A stretch of 64,000 nucleotides of DNA, taken from the NCBI RefSeq assembly GCF_040549525.1, contig NZ_JBEPTM010000003.1, forward strand, positions 1-64,000, read 5' to 3'. The notes below the pieces were generated by a model that had not been told where the DNA came from, searched no databases, and saw only the letters and a list, made by a program, of their open reading frames with translations. The stretch's first letter is position 1, and each line of letters opens with the position of its first letter. Below, one piece after another: positions 57,329 to 64,000 of this stretch. The position numbers and the translations under genes were made by a program. The DNA is from Lacisediminihabitans sp040549525 (GTDB taxonomy: Bacteria; Actinomycetota; Actinomycetes; Actinomycetales; Microbacteriaceae).

Positions 57329-57898
57329 CTATGCGGTCGAACCAGCCCACCAGAGGGTCGTGTCGCCGTAGTCCTTGCGGCGATCGAGCTCGATTCCCTT
57401 CGGCCAGGTGGGCTCGGGGGAGCGGCTGCTTCGCTCGAGGCAGACCACCGCATCCGGCTCGAGGCGGGAGGCGAGCGAGGCGAGATTCTCCGCGAGCTCG
57501 GCCTCGGCGAGGTCGTAGGGCGGATCGAGGAACACGAGATCCCAGGTCTCCGGATTGCTCGTGAGGAAGGACTGCACGAGCCGACCACTGACCTCGATCC
57601 GCAGGGCGGAGCCGAGCGGCGCCTGAGCGAGCACCGCGGCCGCGTTGGCGCGGCAGACCGCTGTGCCGGGCCCGCCGCGTTCGACCAGTCGCACGAAGGC
57701 GGCGCCCCGGCTCGCGGCTTCGAGTCCGAGCGCGCCGGATCCGGCGTAGAGATCGAGCACCCGGGCGCCGTCGATCACGCCCCGGGATTCGAGCGCGGAG
57801 AAGATCGCCTCCCGTACCCGGTCGCTGGTGGGGCGGGTGCCGCTCCCGGGCGTCTTCAGCGCTATGGATCCGGCGAATCCGGAGATTATTCGAGTCAT
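57329..57898 (-). CDS. rsmD: 16S rRNA (guanine966-N2)-methyltransferase
   Basis: 189 residues from ATG 57898. N-terminus MTRIISGFAGSIALKTPGSGTRPTSDRVREAIFSAL is typical; the SAM motif is VLDLYAGSGALGLEAASRGA and the catalytic motif is LVFLDPPYDL. TAGGGT lies 8 bases before the ATG. The gene normally neighbours coaD; here it is divergent from corA with recG and coaD beyond. Confidence 0.93.
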   Translation of the reverse strand: MTRIISGFAGSIALKTPGSGTRPTSDRVREAIFSALESRGVIDGARVLDLYAGSGALGLEAASRGAAFVRLVERGGPGTAVCRANAAAVLAQAPLGSALRIEVSGRLVQSFLTSNPETWDLVFLDPPYDLAEAELAENLASLASRLEPDAVVCLERSSRSPEPTWPKGIELDRRKDYGDTTLWWAGSTA

Positions 57899-57944
57899 CG
57901 AAACCGACCCTATCGGGCTACATGAATTGTTCACTCGACGGGAC

Positions 57945-57950
57945 TACCGT
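57945..57950 (+). promoter_or_regulatory. -10 box of the CorA gene
   Basis: TACCGT, 7 bases before ATG 57958; the same box and spacing as thiL. Confidence 0.5.
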
Positions 57951-57957
57951 TTTGAGC

Positions 57958-59079
57958 ATGGCCCCCGATTTCCGCAAGCCCTTTCGCGCTCTGTCGCTGC
58001 GACCGCGCACGCCAGAGATTCCCGCGCGAGTGGAGCCCCCGGAGCCCGGGCAGGTGCGCTCGAGCCTCATCAACAACGCGATCTACGAGAACGGACACCG
58101 CGTAGAGACTCCCGCATCGCTCAGCGACACCTACGACGCGCTCGACGCGCGTCCCGGTGCCATGGCCTGGATCGGGCTGTACCGCCCCACCACCGAGGAG
58201 CTCACGTCACTCGCCGGCCAATTCGGCCTCCACGAACTCGCCGTTGAGGATGCGATCGTCGCCCACCAGCGACCCAAGATCGAGCGCTACGGATCCACCC
58301 TCTTCGTCGTGCTGCGGGCCGCGCGCTACCTCGATGCGAAGGAGGAGGTGGAGTTCGGTGAACTGCACGTCTTCATGGGCAGCAACTTCGTCATCACGGT
58401 GCGACACAGCGAATCCCCCGACCTCTCCCTCGTTCGCGGTCGGCTGGAGAGTACGCCTGACCTGCTCGCGCGCGGAACGGAAGCCGTGCTCTATGCCATC
58501 CTCGACGCCGTCGTCGACGGCTATGTGCCGGTGGTCGCGGGTCTCGCCAACGACATCGACGAGATCGAGACCCAGGTGTTCGGGGGAGACCCGGGCGTCT
58601 CCCGCCGGATCTACGAGTTGACCCGCGAGGTGATCGACTTCCAGCGCGCCTCGGTGCCGCTGGTCGGCATGCTCGACCAGATCTCCAACGGTTTCGACAA
58701 GTACGGCATCGGGGAAGACCTGCAGCAGTACCTGCGGGATGTCGCCGACCATGTCGCGCACGCGACCGAGCGAGTGGACGAATTCCGCATCCTGCTTCGC
58801 GACATCCTCACCGTCAACGCGACCCTCGTGGCCCAGCGGCAGAACGAGGAGATGCAGGAGACCACCGAAGCGAACAACCGGCAGACGGAGGAGACCCGCA
58901 AGATCTCCGCCTGGGCGGCCATCCTCTTCGCGCCGTCGATCATCAGCGGCATCTACGGGATGAACTTCCGGGTGATGCCGGAACTGCACTGGTTGTTCGG
59001 GTACCCCTTCGCCATCGGACTGATGCTCGTCGTCGGCATCGGGCTGTATGTGATCTTCCGCAAACTGCGCTGGCTGTAA
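57958..59079 (+). CDS. corA: CorA-family Mg2+/Co2+ transporter
   Basis: 373 residues from ATG 57958. Large cytoplasmic N-terminal domain (ELAVEDAIVAHQRPKIERYGSTLFVVLRAARY), long stalk helix, and two C-terminal helices with the selectivity motif GIYGMNFRVMPELHW after the first (AAILFAPSIISGIYGMN). The end VIFRKLRWL is basic, as usual. Pentameric magnesium channel in the cytoplasmic membrane (family knowledge). An upstream in-frame ATG at 57922 has less support. Confidence 0.93.
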   Translation: MAPDFRKPFRALSLRPRTPEIPARVEPPEPGQVRSSLINNAIYENGHRVETPASLSDTYDALDARPGAMAWIGLYRPTTEELTSLAGQFGLHELAVEDAIVAHQRPKIERYGSTLFVVLRAARYLDAKEEVEFGELHVFMGSNFVITVRHSESPDLSLVRGRLESTPDLLARGTEAVLYAILDAVVDGYVPVVAGLANDIDEIETQVFGGDPGVSRRIYELTREVIDFQRASVPLVGMLDQISNGFDKYGIGEDLQQYLRDVADHVAHATERVDEFRILLRDILTVNATLVAQRQNEEMQETTEANNRQTEETRKISAWAAILFAPSIISGIYGMNFRVMPELHWLFGYPFAIGLMLVVGIGLYVIFRKLRWL

Positions 59080-59105
59080 CGCGAGGAAGTGCCGGAGGGG
59101 GCGGC

Positions 59106-59111
59106 TACCCT
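59106..59111 (+). promoter_or_regulatory. -10 box of recG
   Basis: TACCCT, 6 bases before GTG 59118. Confidence 0.5.
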
Positions 59112-59117
59112 CGAGAG

Positions 59118-61301
59118 GTGGACTCCCCGCTCGACGCCAAGCTCAGCACAGCCCTCGGCGGGCGCACCGCGGCAGCCCTCGAGAAGGGTCTCGGCCTCGC
59201 CACCGTCGGCGACCTGCTCACGCACTATCCCCGTCGCTACGCGCTGCGCGGGGAACTGACCGCACTCGCGCAGCTCTCCGTGGACGAGAACGTCACGATC
59301 GTCGCCGAGGTGCTCGCCGTGCAGGAGCGCACGATGCGGGCCCGCAAGGGGTCGATCCTCGAGGTGACGATCAGCGATGGCAGCGACATCCTCTCCCTCA
59401 CCTTCTTCAACCAGGCCTGGCGCAAGGCCGATCTGAAGCCGGGGGTGGGCGGTATCTTCGCGGGCAAGGTGGGCGACTATCGCGGCACCATCCAGCTGGC
59501 CCACCCCGACTATGAACTGTTCGAGACTGATGACACGGGGGGCGACTCCGAGGCCGCAGCGGAGCGCGCCCGCAGGTGGGCCGAGCAGCCGGTGCCGATC
59601 TACGCGGCGACGGCGGCGGTGGCCTCCTGGCAGCTCGGCAAGGCGATCGGGGTGCTGCTCGATACGCTTCCGCCGCTCGATGATCCCGTGCCGGGAGCGG
59701 TACGCGGCGATCGCGGACTGATGGCCTATTCGCGGGCCCTCGAGCTCATCCATCGGCCGGAGAAGGACATCGAGTGGCGTGCGGCACAGAAGTCCCTGCG
59801 CTTTCAGGAGGCCCTCGTGCTGCAGGCCGCACTGCTCGAGCAGCGGGCGCTGGTGAAGCTGCAGTCCGCGACCCCGCGCGTGCCGAAGCCGGGTGGGTTG
59901 CTCGAGCGCTTCGATGCGCAACTGCCGTTCGTGCTCACCGGCGACCAGACGACCGTCGGGACCGAGATCGCGGGCGATATCGCGGCATCCGCTCCCATGA
60001 ATCGCCTGGTGCAGGGCGAGGTGGGTTCGGGAAAGACGCTTGTGGCACTGCGCGCGATGCTCGCGGTGGCCGACAGCGGCGGACAGTCCGCCCTGCTCGC
60101 GCCGACCGAGGTGCTGGCCGGCCAGCACCTGCGCTCCATCGTGAAGACTCTCGGCCCCGACCTCGCCGCGACCCTGCGGCCCACCCTGATCACCGGACAG
60201 CTCCCGGTGGCGGATCGGCGCAAGGCCACCCTCGCCACCGTCAGCGGGCAGGCGCAGATCGTGGTCGGCACGCACGCTCTGCTGAGCGAGAGCGTCGGCT
60301 TCTACGACCTCGGACTCGTCGTCGTCGACGAGCAGCACCGGTTCGGCGTCGAACAGCGCGAGGCGCTGCGGCGCAAGGGCACGGTGCCACCGCACGTGCT
60401 CGTGCTCACCGCGACGCCAATCCCGCGCACGGTGGCGATGACCGTCTTCGGAGACCTGGATGTCTCGACGATCGCCGAGCTGCCCAGTGGTCGGGTGCCG
60501 ATCCAGAGTTTCGTCGTGCCGCTCGCCGACAAACCGGGCTGGGTCAACCGCGTCTGGGAACGCCTCGCCGAGGAACTGGCCAAGGGACGCCAGGGGTTCG
60601 TGGTGTGTCCGGCGATCGACAGCACTCTCGTCGAGAGTCCGCTGGTCGAGGATTCCGTTGCCGTCGGCCCGGCGCCCGCGGCCACCGAGATCGCCAATGT
60701 CACCGATACCCTCGCCCGGGTGCGGGCGAATCCGCTGTTTGAGGGAAGGCGCATCGAAGGGCTCCACGGTCGCCTCCCGAGCGAGGAGAAGGATGCCCTG
60801 ATGCGCGCCTTCGCTGCCGGGGATATCGACGTGCTCGTCGCCACCACCGTCATCGAGGTGGGCGTGGACGTGCCCAACGCCTCCACGATGATCATCCTCG
60901 ATGCCGATCGCTTCGGCGTATCGCAGCTTCACCAGTTGCGGGGCCGGGTCGGGCGCGGGGGAGTCCCCGGGCTCTGCCTCATGGTGACCGGCGCGGAGGA
61001 GGAGACGCTGGCGCGGGAACGGGTCGAGGTCGTGGCATCCACTCTCGATGGTTTCGAACTCGCGCAGAAGGACCTCGAGCTTCGACAGGAGGGCGATGTA
61101 TTGGGCAGCACCCAGTCGGGCGGTCGATCGTCCCTGCGACTGCTGCGGGTCGCGAAAGACGGAGTGCTCATCACGGAGGCTCGGGCTATCGCCCAGGCGG
61201 TGCTCGCGGAGGATCCATCGCTGAGCGGGCATCCGGCGCTGCGCCTGGCTCTCGAGCGTCGTCTCGACGAGGCGAGCCGCGATTTTCTGGCGAAGAACTG
61301 A
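59118..61301 (+). CDS. recG: ATP-dependent DNA helicase RecG
   Basis: 727 residues. Remodels stalled forks and Holliday junctions. Wedge (OB) domain at about 60-145 (ALRGELTALAQLSVDENVTIV, LSLTFFNQAWRKADLKPG); Walker A VQGEVGSGKTLVALRAML at about 300; DEQH box VVDEQHRFGVEQREAL; ATPIPRTVAMTVFGDLD (motif III); GLHGRLPSEEKDALM; TTVIEVGVDVPNA and QLRGRVGRG (motifs V-VI). Full length. GTG start with no Shine-Dalgarno but a -10 box 6 bases upstream. Confidence 0.96.
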   Translation: MDSPLDAKLSTALGGRTAAALEKGLGLATVGDLLTHYPRRYALRGELTALAQLSVDENVTIVAEVLAVQERTMRARKGSILEVTISDGSDILSLTFFNQAWRKADLKPGVGGIFAGKVGDYRGTIQLAHPDYELFETDDTGGDSEAAAERARRWAEQPVPIYAATAAVASWQLGKAIGVLLDTLPPLDDPVPGAVRGDRGLMAYSRALELIHRPEKDIEWRAAQKSLRFQEALVLQAALLEQRALVKLQSATPRVPKPGGLLERFDAQLPFVLTGDQTTVGTEIAGDIAASAPMNRLVQGEVGSGKTLVALRAMLAVADSGGQSALLAPTEVLAGQHLRSIVKTLGPDLAATLRPTLITGQLPVADRRKATLATVSGQAQIVVGTHALLSESVGFYDLGLVVVDEQHRFGVEQREALRRKGTVPPHVLVLTATPIPRTVAMTVFGDLDVSTIAELPSGRVPIQSFVVPLADKPGWVNRVWERLAEELAKGRQGFVVCPAIDSTLVESPLVEDSVAVGPAPAATEIANVTDTLARVRANPLFEGRRIEGLHGRLPSEEKDALMRAFAAGDIDVLVATTVIEVGVDVPNASTMIILDADRFGVSQLHQLRGRVGRGGVPGLCLMVTGAEEETLARERVEVVASTLDGFELAQKDLELRQEGDVLGSTQSGGRSSLRLLRVAKDGVLITEARAIAQAVLAEDPSLSGHPALRLALERRLDEASRDFLAKN

Positions 61302-61302
61302 G

Positions 61303-61352
61303 CGGCACCGTCACACACCCCTGGAGTTCATCGACCCGTAACACCGGTGCCG
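61303..61352. other. Inverted repeat between recG and coaD
   Basis: CGGCACCG (61303-61310) and CGGTGCCG (61345-61352), 8 bp perfect with a 34-base loop. The right arm touches the coaD -10 box. Weak terminator or chance. Confidence 0.4.
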
Positions 61353-61358
61353 TAGGCT
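61353..61358 (+). promoter_or_regulatory. -10 box of coaD
   Basis: TAGGCT, 6 bases before ATG 61365. Confidence 0.5.
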
Positions 61359-61364
61359 CGCCAT

Positions 61365-61847
61365 ATGAGCAGGATCGCCGTCGTCCCTGGTTCCTTCGAT
61401 CCGGTGACTCTCGGTCACCTGGACGTGATCGAACGGGCGGCGAAGATCTTCGACCGGATTCACGTACTCGTCGTGCACAATCCGGCGAAGACCGCCCTTC
61501 TTCCCGTGGCCCAGCGAGTAGCCCTCATCGAGAGAGCGATCCTCGACGCCGGTTTCGATGGCGACATCATCGTGACCTCGTGGAGCGTCGGCCTGCTCGT
61601 TGACTACTGCACGGAGGTCGGTGCGAGCGTGATCGTGAAGGGCATCCGTTCGCAGGTCGATGTGGCCTACGAGACGCCGATGGCGATCGTCAACCGCAAT
61701 CTCGCGGGCGTCGAGACGATCTTCATGCTGCCGGACCCCGCGCACGCTCACGTTTCGAGCTCTCTCGTGCGCCAGGTTGCTGGCCTCGGTGGGGATGTCG
61801 CACCCTATGTGCCGAAGGCCGTCGCGGACTTCCTGCAGAACGGCTGA
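61365..61847 (+). CDS. coaD: Phosphopantetheine adenylyltransferase
   Basis: 160 residues. Fourth step of coenzyme A synthesis. Nucleotidyltransferase motif GSFDPVTLGHLDVIERA, VKGIRSQVDVAYETPMAIVNR, and the C-terminal HVSSSLVRQVA motif are complete. The start is presumably leaderless. A CCGCGG-GCGACT-CCGCGG hairpin follows at about 61868-61893, between this and the convergent small gene. Confidence 0.96.
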   Translation: MSRIAVVPGSFDPVTLGHLDVIERAAKIFDRIHVLVVHNPAKTALLPVAQRVALIERAILDAGFDGDIIVTSWSVGLLVDYCTEVGASVIVKGIRSQVDVAYETPMAIVNRNLAGVETIFMLPDPAHAHVSSSLVRQVAGLGGDVAPYVPKAVADFLQNG

Positions 61848-61935
61848 GTCGGACGCGGGACGACGCCGCGGGCGACTCCGCGGCATCCCGAGGATCGGGA
61901 CGCGGCGAGGTCGACCCCGCGGCGCCGGCGGCGCA

Positions 61936-62211
61936 TCAGCGCGGCGGCAGGTTAAGGCCCTGCCACCGCAGCGCAAGCCGTTCTCGTTCGAGCCTGGCGA
62001 GATACTGCTCGGCATGGCGGGCACGCCTCTCGCGGGATTCGAGTTCGAGCGGTCGGCGACCCCAGGTGATCAGGGCGAGCCCCAGGCGGAGCGCGGCACG
62101 ATCGATGAGGCTCACCCGGCGCACGTGCCGCGGCGCGGCGAGCTGGGGCGAGGGGGGCGGATGGACGGATGGGCCGGAGCGACCGGGCGCGGTCGACACA
62201 GCGGTTTTCAT
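61936..62211 (-). CDS. Small hypothetical protein (91 residues), actinobacterial type
   Basis: Starts MKTAVSTAPGRSGPSVHPPP. The core RVSLIDRAALRLGLALITWGRR is followed by a charged helical tail (RERRARHAEQYLARLERERLA). I recall similar small proteins of unknown function from Microbacteriaceae; this could not be checked. GAGG is 9 bases upstream of the ATG. It lies behind a 24-codon leader frame and two strong hairpins. Confidence 0.7.
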   Translation of the reverse strand: MKTAVSTAPGRSGPSVHPPPSPQLAAPRHVRRVSLIDRAALRLGLALITWGRRPLELESRERRARHAEQYLARLERERLALRWQGLNLPPR

Positions 62212-62389
62212 GATGGTGGTACCTCACTGCTGGAATGCCGCGTGGGGCGGCGAGATCGATGGGGGAAGGCCGAAGAGTTCGCACGCTGCACGAGACGCGA
62301 GCGTGCGGAACCTCGAGGGTCGGGCTTCGAAGACGTCATCACCGACTGCATCGGTGGTGACTCCGGCTCTCAGGAGGCGAGGGTGCCGA
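62212..62389 (-). promoter_or_regulatory. Hairpin-rich leader of the 91-residue protein gene
   Basis: Two inverted repeats: an 11-position stem at 62335-62345 with 62351-62361 (one mismatch; core CACCGA/TCGGTG) and GCACGCT (62281-62287) with AGCGTGC (62300-62306). Neither is followed by a T-run on the minus strand. They separate the leader peptide from the gene. Confidence 0.5.
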
Positions 62390-62464
62390 TCAGGCGGTGA
62401 TGGTGCCGACGAAGCCGGCGGTAATGCGATTGCGGGTCATTCCCGAAACATCTGTAAAAATCAC
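62390..62464 (-). CDS. 24-residue peptide (candidate leader peptide)
   Basis: GTG 62464 preceded by AAAGGAG at 5 bases, one of the best ribosome sites in the window. The peptide begins MIFTDVSGMTRNRI and ends AGFVGTITA. No run of one amino acid, so classical attenuation is not obvious; it may be a conserved mini-protein or an arrest peptide. About 180 bases upstream of the 91-residue gene on the same strand. Confidence 0.55.
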   Translation of the reverse strand: MIFTDVSGMTRNRITAGFVGTITA

Positions 62465-62596
62465 GCTGGCTCCTTTCGTCAATGGCGCTGGGCCAACCTA
62501 CCGGCATCGCAGCGGATCATGCAAGCACTTTTTTCGGACGCCACCCTTGGCGTGTCGGGGACGCGACGGGGTCTCGCCTTTTTGGTCCCTGATCCC

Positions 62597-62602
62597 TAAG
62601 CT
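62597..62602 (+). promoter_or_regulatory. -10 box of the PLDc_N gene
   Basis: TAAGCT, 6 bases before ATG 62609. Confidence 0.5.
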
Positions 62603-62608
62603 CTGCTC

Positions 62609-62980
62609 ATGTACATCATCCCCGCCCTTGACCTGCTGGTGATGGTCTTCGCGCTCGTCGACATCATCCGGGCGGACCGATGGAGCATCCGGCACCTCGA
62701 CAAGTCGATCTGGATCATCATCGTCATCCTGCTGCCTGTGATCGGCGCGGTGCTCTGGTTCGTCCTCGGGCGGGACTACGGACAGGCGGTCGACCGGGGG
62801 AGCTTCGGCGACCCTCGGCGGCGGGAGGCGGTGGTGCAGCCCGAGAGCTCCACCGAGCGCGAGCTCGCCGCCCTCGAACGGGAGATCGCCCAGCACGAGC
62901 AGGATGACCGCATCCGCCGTCTCGAGGCGAAACTGCGGGAACGGCAGGGTGAGAGCACACCGGAGAATTCCGAGAGCTGA
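62609..62980 (+). CDS. PLDc_N-domain small membrane protein
   Basis: 123 residues. Two helices: ALDLLVMVFALVDIIRAD and KSIWIIIVILLPVIGAVLWFVLGRDY, the phospholipase D nuclease N-terminal (PLDc_N) module, which occurs alone in many actinobacteria. The charged C-terminal tail (about 60-120) is a likely coiled coil (ELAALEREIAQHEQDDRIRR). Function unknown. Confidence 0.88.
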   Translation: MYIIPALDLLVMVFALVDIIRADRWSIRHLDKSIWIIIVILLPVIGAVLWFVLGRDYGQAVDRGSFGDPRRREAVVQPESSTERELAALEREIAQHEQDDRIRRLEAKLRERQGESTPENSES

Positions 62981-63024
62981 GAGCGATCCGGGGCCGACGC
63001 GCTCCGGAGCACTGCGGTGTCCGA

Positions 63025-63030
63025 GACAAT
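63025..63030 (+). promoter_or_regulatory. -10 box of the LLM oxidoreductase gene
   Basis: GACAAT, 6 bases before ATG 63037. Confidence 0.4.
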
Positions 63031-63036
63031 AGAGTC

Positions 63037-64000
63037 ATGCCCAGTTCACCCCCGCACGTCGGCTACGCCGCCATGCTCGAACAGTTCCACCCCACCGAGG
63101 TGCTGGGGCTCGCCGCCCACGCCGAGCAGAGTGGATTCCGCGGTGTGATGGCTGCCGATCGTTTCCAGCCCTGGGTGCCGCGCCAGGGGCAGGCCAGTTT
63201 CGTCTGGAATGTGCTCGGCGCGCTGGGCCAGGCGACCTCAGGCGACCTCGGGACCGGAATGACGGTGCCGACGTTCCGGTGGCATCCCGCCATGGTGGCC
63301 CAGGCCAGTGCGACGCTCGCCGCCATGTATCCGGGACGACACTGGCTCGGCATCGGTTCGGGCGAAGCCATCGACGAGCACGTCACCGGGGCGTATTGGC
63401 CGGAGACCGCCGAGCGGATCAACCGCATGTTCGAGGCGATCGAGATCATCAAGAAGCTGTTCGTCGCCTCGCTCGCCGGGCGCGACACCAAGCACAGCGG
63501 CCCACACTTCTCGCTGGAGTCCACCCGACTGTGGACGATGCCGGAGGTGGCCCCCGAGATTCTGGTGGCCACGTCCGGTCCCGTCACCGCGAAACGCGCC
63601 GGTCGCACGGTAGACGGCATCATCATCGACGGGGCTCCGGTGGACAAGATCGCCGGACTGTTCGCGAGGTTCGACGAGGGAGCGCGCGAATCCGGGCGCG
63701 CCGGCGGCACGAAGGTGCTTCGGCTTCATCTCAGCTGGGCGTCGACCCACGAGGCGGCGATGGCGAACGCCATGACCGAGTGGCCGAACGGCGGGATGCG
63801 ATTCCCGCGATCCGACATCCGCTCGCCCTTCGAATTCGAGCAGCTCGCCCGGTTGGTTCGCCCGGAGGACTTCGAGGGGCGGATGCTCGTGTCGGAGGAT
63901 CCGGACGCGCATCGGGCCACCATCCAGTCGTACCTGGACCTCGGTTTCGACCGCATCTATCTCCACAACGTCGGGCGCAACCAGCGCGAATGGATCGACG
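63037..64000 (+). CDS. LLM-class F420-dependent oxidoreductase (3'-truncated by window edge)
   Basis: 321 complete codons are visible and the frame is open at the window end. Luciferase-like TIM barrel: VGYAAMLEQFHPTEVLGLAAHAEQSGF, GVMAADRFQPWVPRQGQ, GIGSGEAIDEHVTGAYWPETAERINRM, and ILVATSGPVTAKRAGRTVDGII. The pattern is close to F420-dependent glucose-6-phosphate dehydrogenase and its relatives. It implies that the host makes coenzyme F420; the substrate cannot be told. Confidence 0.9.
   Translation, partial: MPSSPPHVGYAAMLEQFHPTEVLGLAAHAEQSGFRGVMAADRFQPWVPRQGQASFVWNVLGALGQATSGDLGTGMTVPTFRWHPAMVAQASATLAAMYPGRHWLGIGSGEAIDEHVTGAYWPETAERINRMFEAIEIIKKLFVASLAGRDTKHSGPHFSLESTRLWTMPEVAPEILVATSGPVTAKRAGRTVDGIIIDGAPVDKIAGLFARFDEGARESGRAGGTKVLRLHLSWASTHEAAMANAMTEWPNGGMRFPRSDIRSPFEFEQLARLVRPEDFEGRMLVSEDPDAHRATIQSYLDLGFDRIYLHNVGRNQREWID

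Overview
The window is 64 kb of high-GC bacterial chromosome. Gene content and style point to an actinobacterium, most likely Microbacteriaceae or a close Micrococcales relative. The evidence is F420-dependent oxidoreductase and PucR-type genes, a leuCD-murA-plsC-gpsA-thiL-rsmD-recG-coaD housekeeping block whose order resembles that of mycobacteria, frequent GTG starts, and many starts placed 6-7 nt after a TANNNT box (leaderless transcripts). The assignment is inference; no rRNA gene is present. Nothing looks like a prophage, plasmid or CRISPR array. The mobile-looking DNA is limited to small palindromic and tandem intergenic repeats.

Layout. (1) 0-6.6 kb: 3' part of glycerol kinase, a putative SGNH-GAF fusion protein, fused proline dehydrogenase/P5C dehydrogenase (putA) and a divergent LysR regulator. 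(2) 6.7-14.3 kb: an alcohol/aldehyde/acid activation cluster (GMC oxidoreductase, acyl-CoA ligase, aldehyde dehydrogenase, PucR regulator, thiolase) resembling alkJ-alkK-alkH logic. (3) 14.5-17.7 kb: cysK-cysE, an MBL-fold hydrolase and a lipid kinase. (4) 17.7-18.7 kb: tRNA-Glu(CTC), its terminator, then five copies of a 56-bp structured repeat. (5) 18.7-31.2 kb: mixed genes including an orphan response regulator, a D-Ala-D-Ala carboxypeptidase, a GNAT-AAA+ fusion, an S9 peptidase and a three-gene cytochrome b operon without a Rieske gene. (6) 31.2-33.6 kb: two divergent terC genes, each with its own yybP-ykoY-type (Mn2+) riboswitch. (7) 33.7-49.5 kb: a nine-gene signalling and envelope cluster (PP2C phosphatase, FHA protein, Ser/Thr kinase, FHA-HTH protein, 1851-residue Ig/FN3 surface protein, MoxR ATPase, DUF58 protein, transglutaminase-like membrane protein lacking its catalytic residues, collagen-like FHA protein). 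(8) 49.5-64 kb: tandem repeats, then leuCD behind a leucine leader peptide, murA, plsC, gpsA, DUF3515 lipoprotein, thiL, rsmD, corA, recG, coaD, a small gene behind a 24-codon leader, a PLDc_N membrane protein and an LLM oxidoreductase cut by the window end.

The best candidate for an under-described system is region 7. The kinase, the phosphatase and three FHA readers form a phosphothreonine circuit, and MoxR, DUF58, the inactive transglutaminase and the giant Ig protein form its likely envelope effector arm. The same 18-bp palindrome lies upstream of the phosphatase gene and of the giant Ig gene, each time 32-33 nt before a -10-like box, which suggests one regulator for both halves. The FHA-HTH protein encoded just before the second palindrome is a plausible reader.

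Regulatory RNA is also unusually readable here: the twin Mn2+ riboswitches with visible Shine-Dalgarno sequestering pairings, a leaderless leucine attenuator before leuC, and a leader peptide with hairpins near 62.4 kb. All functional statements are from sequence reading and family knowledge; no search was run.
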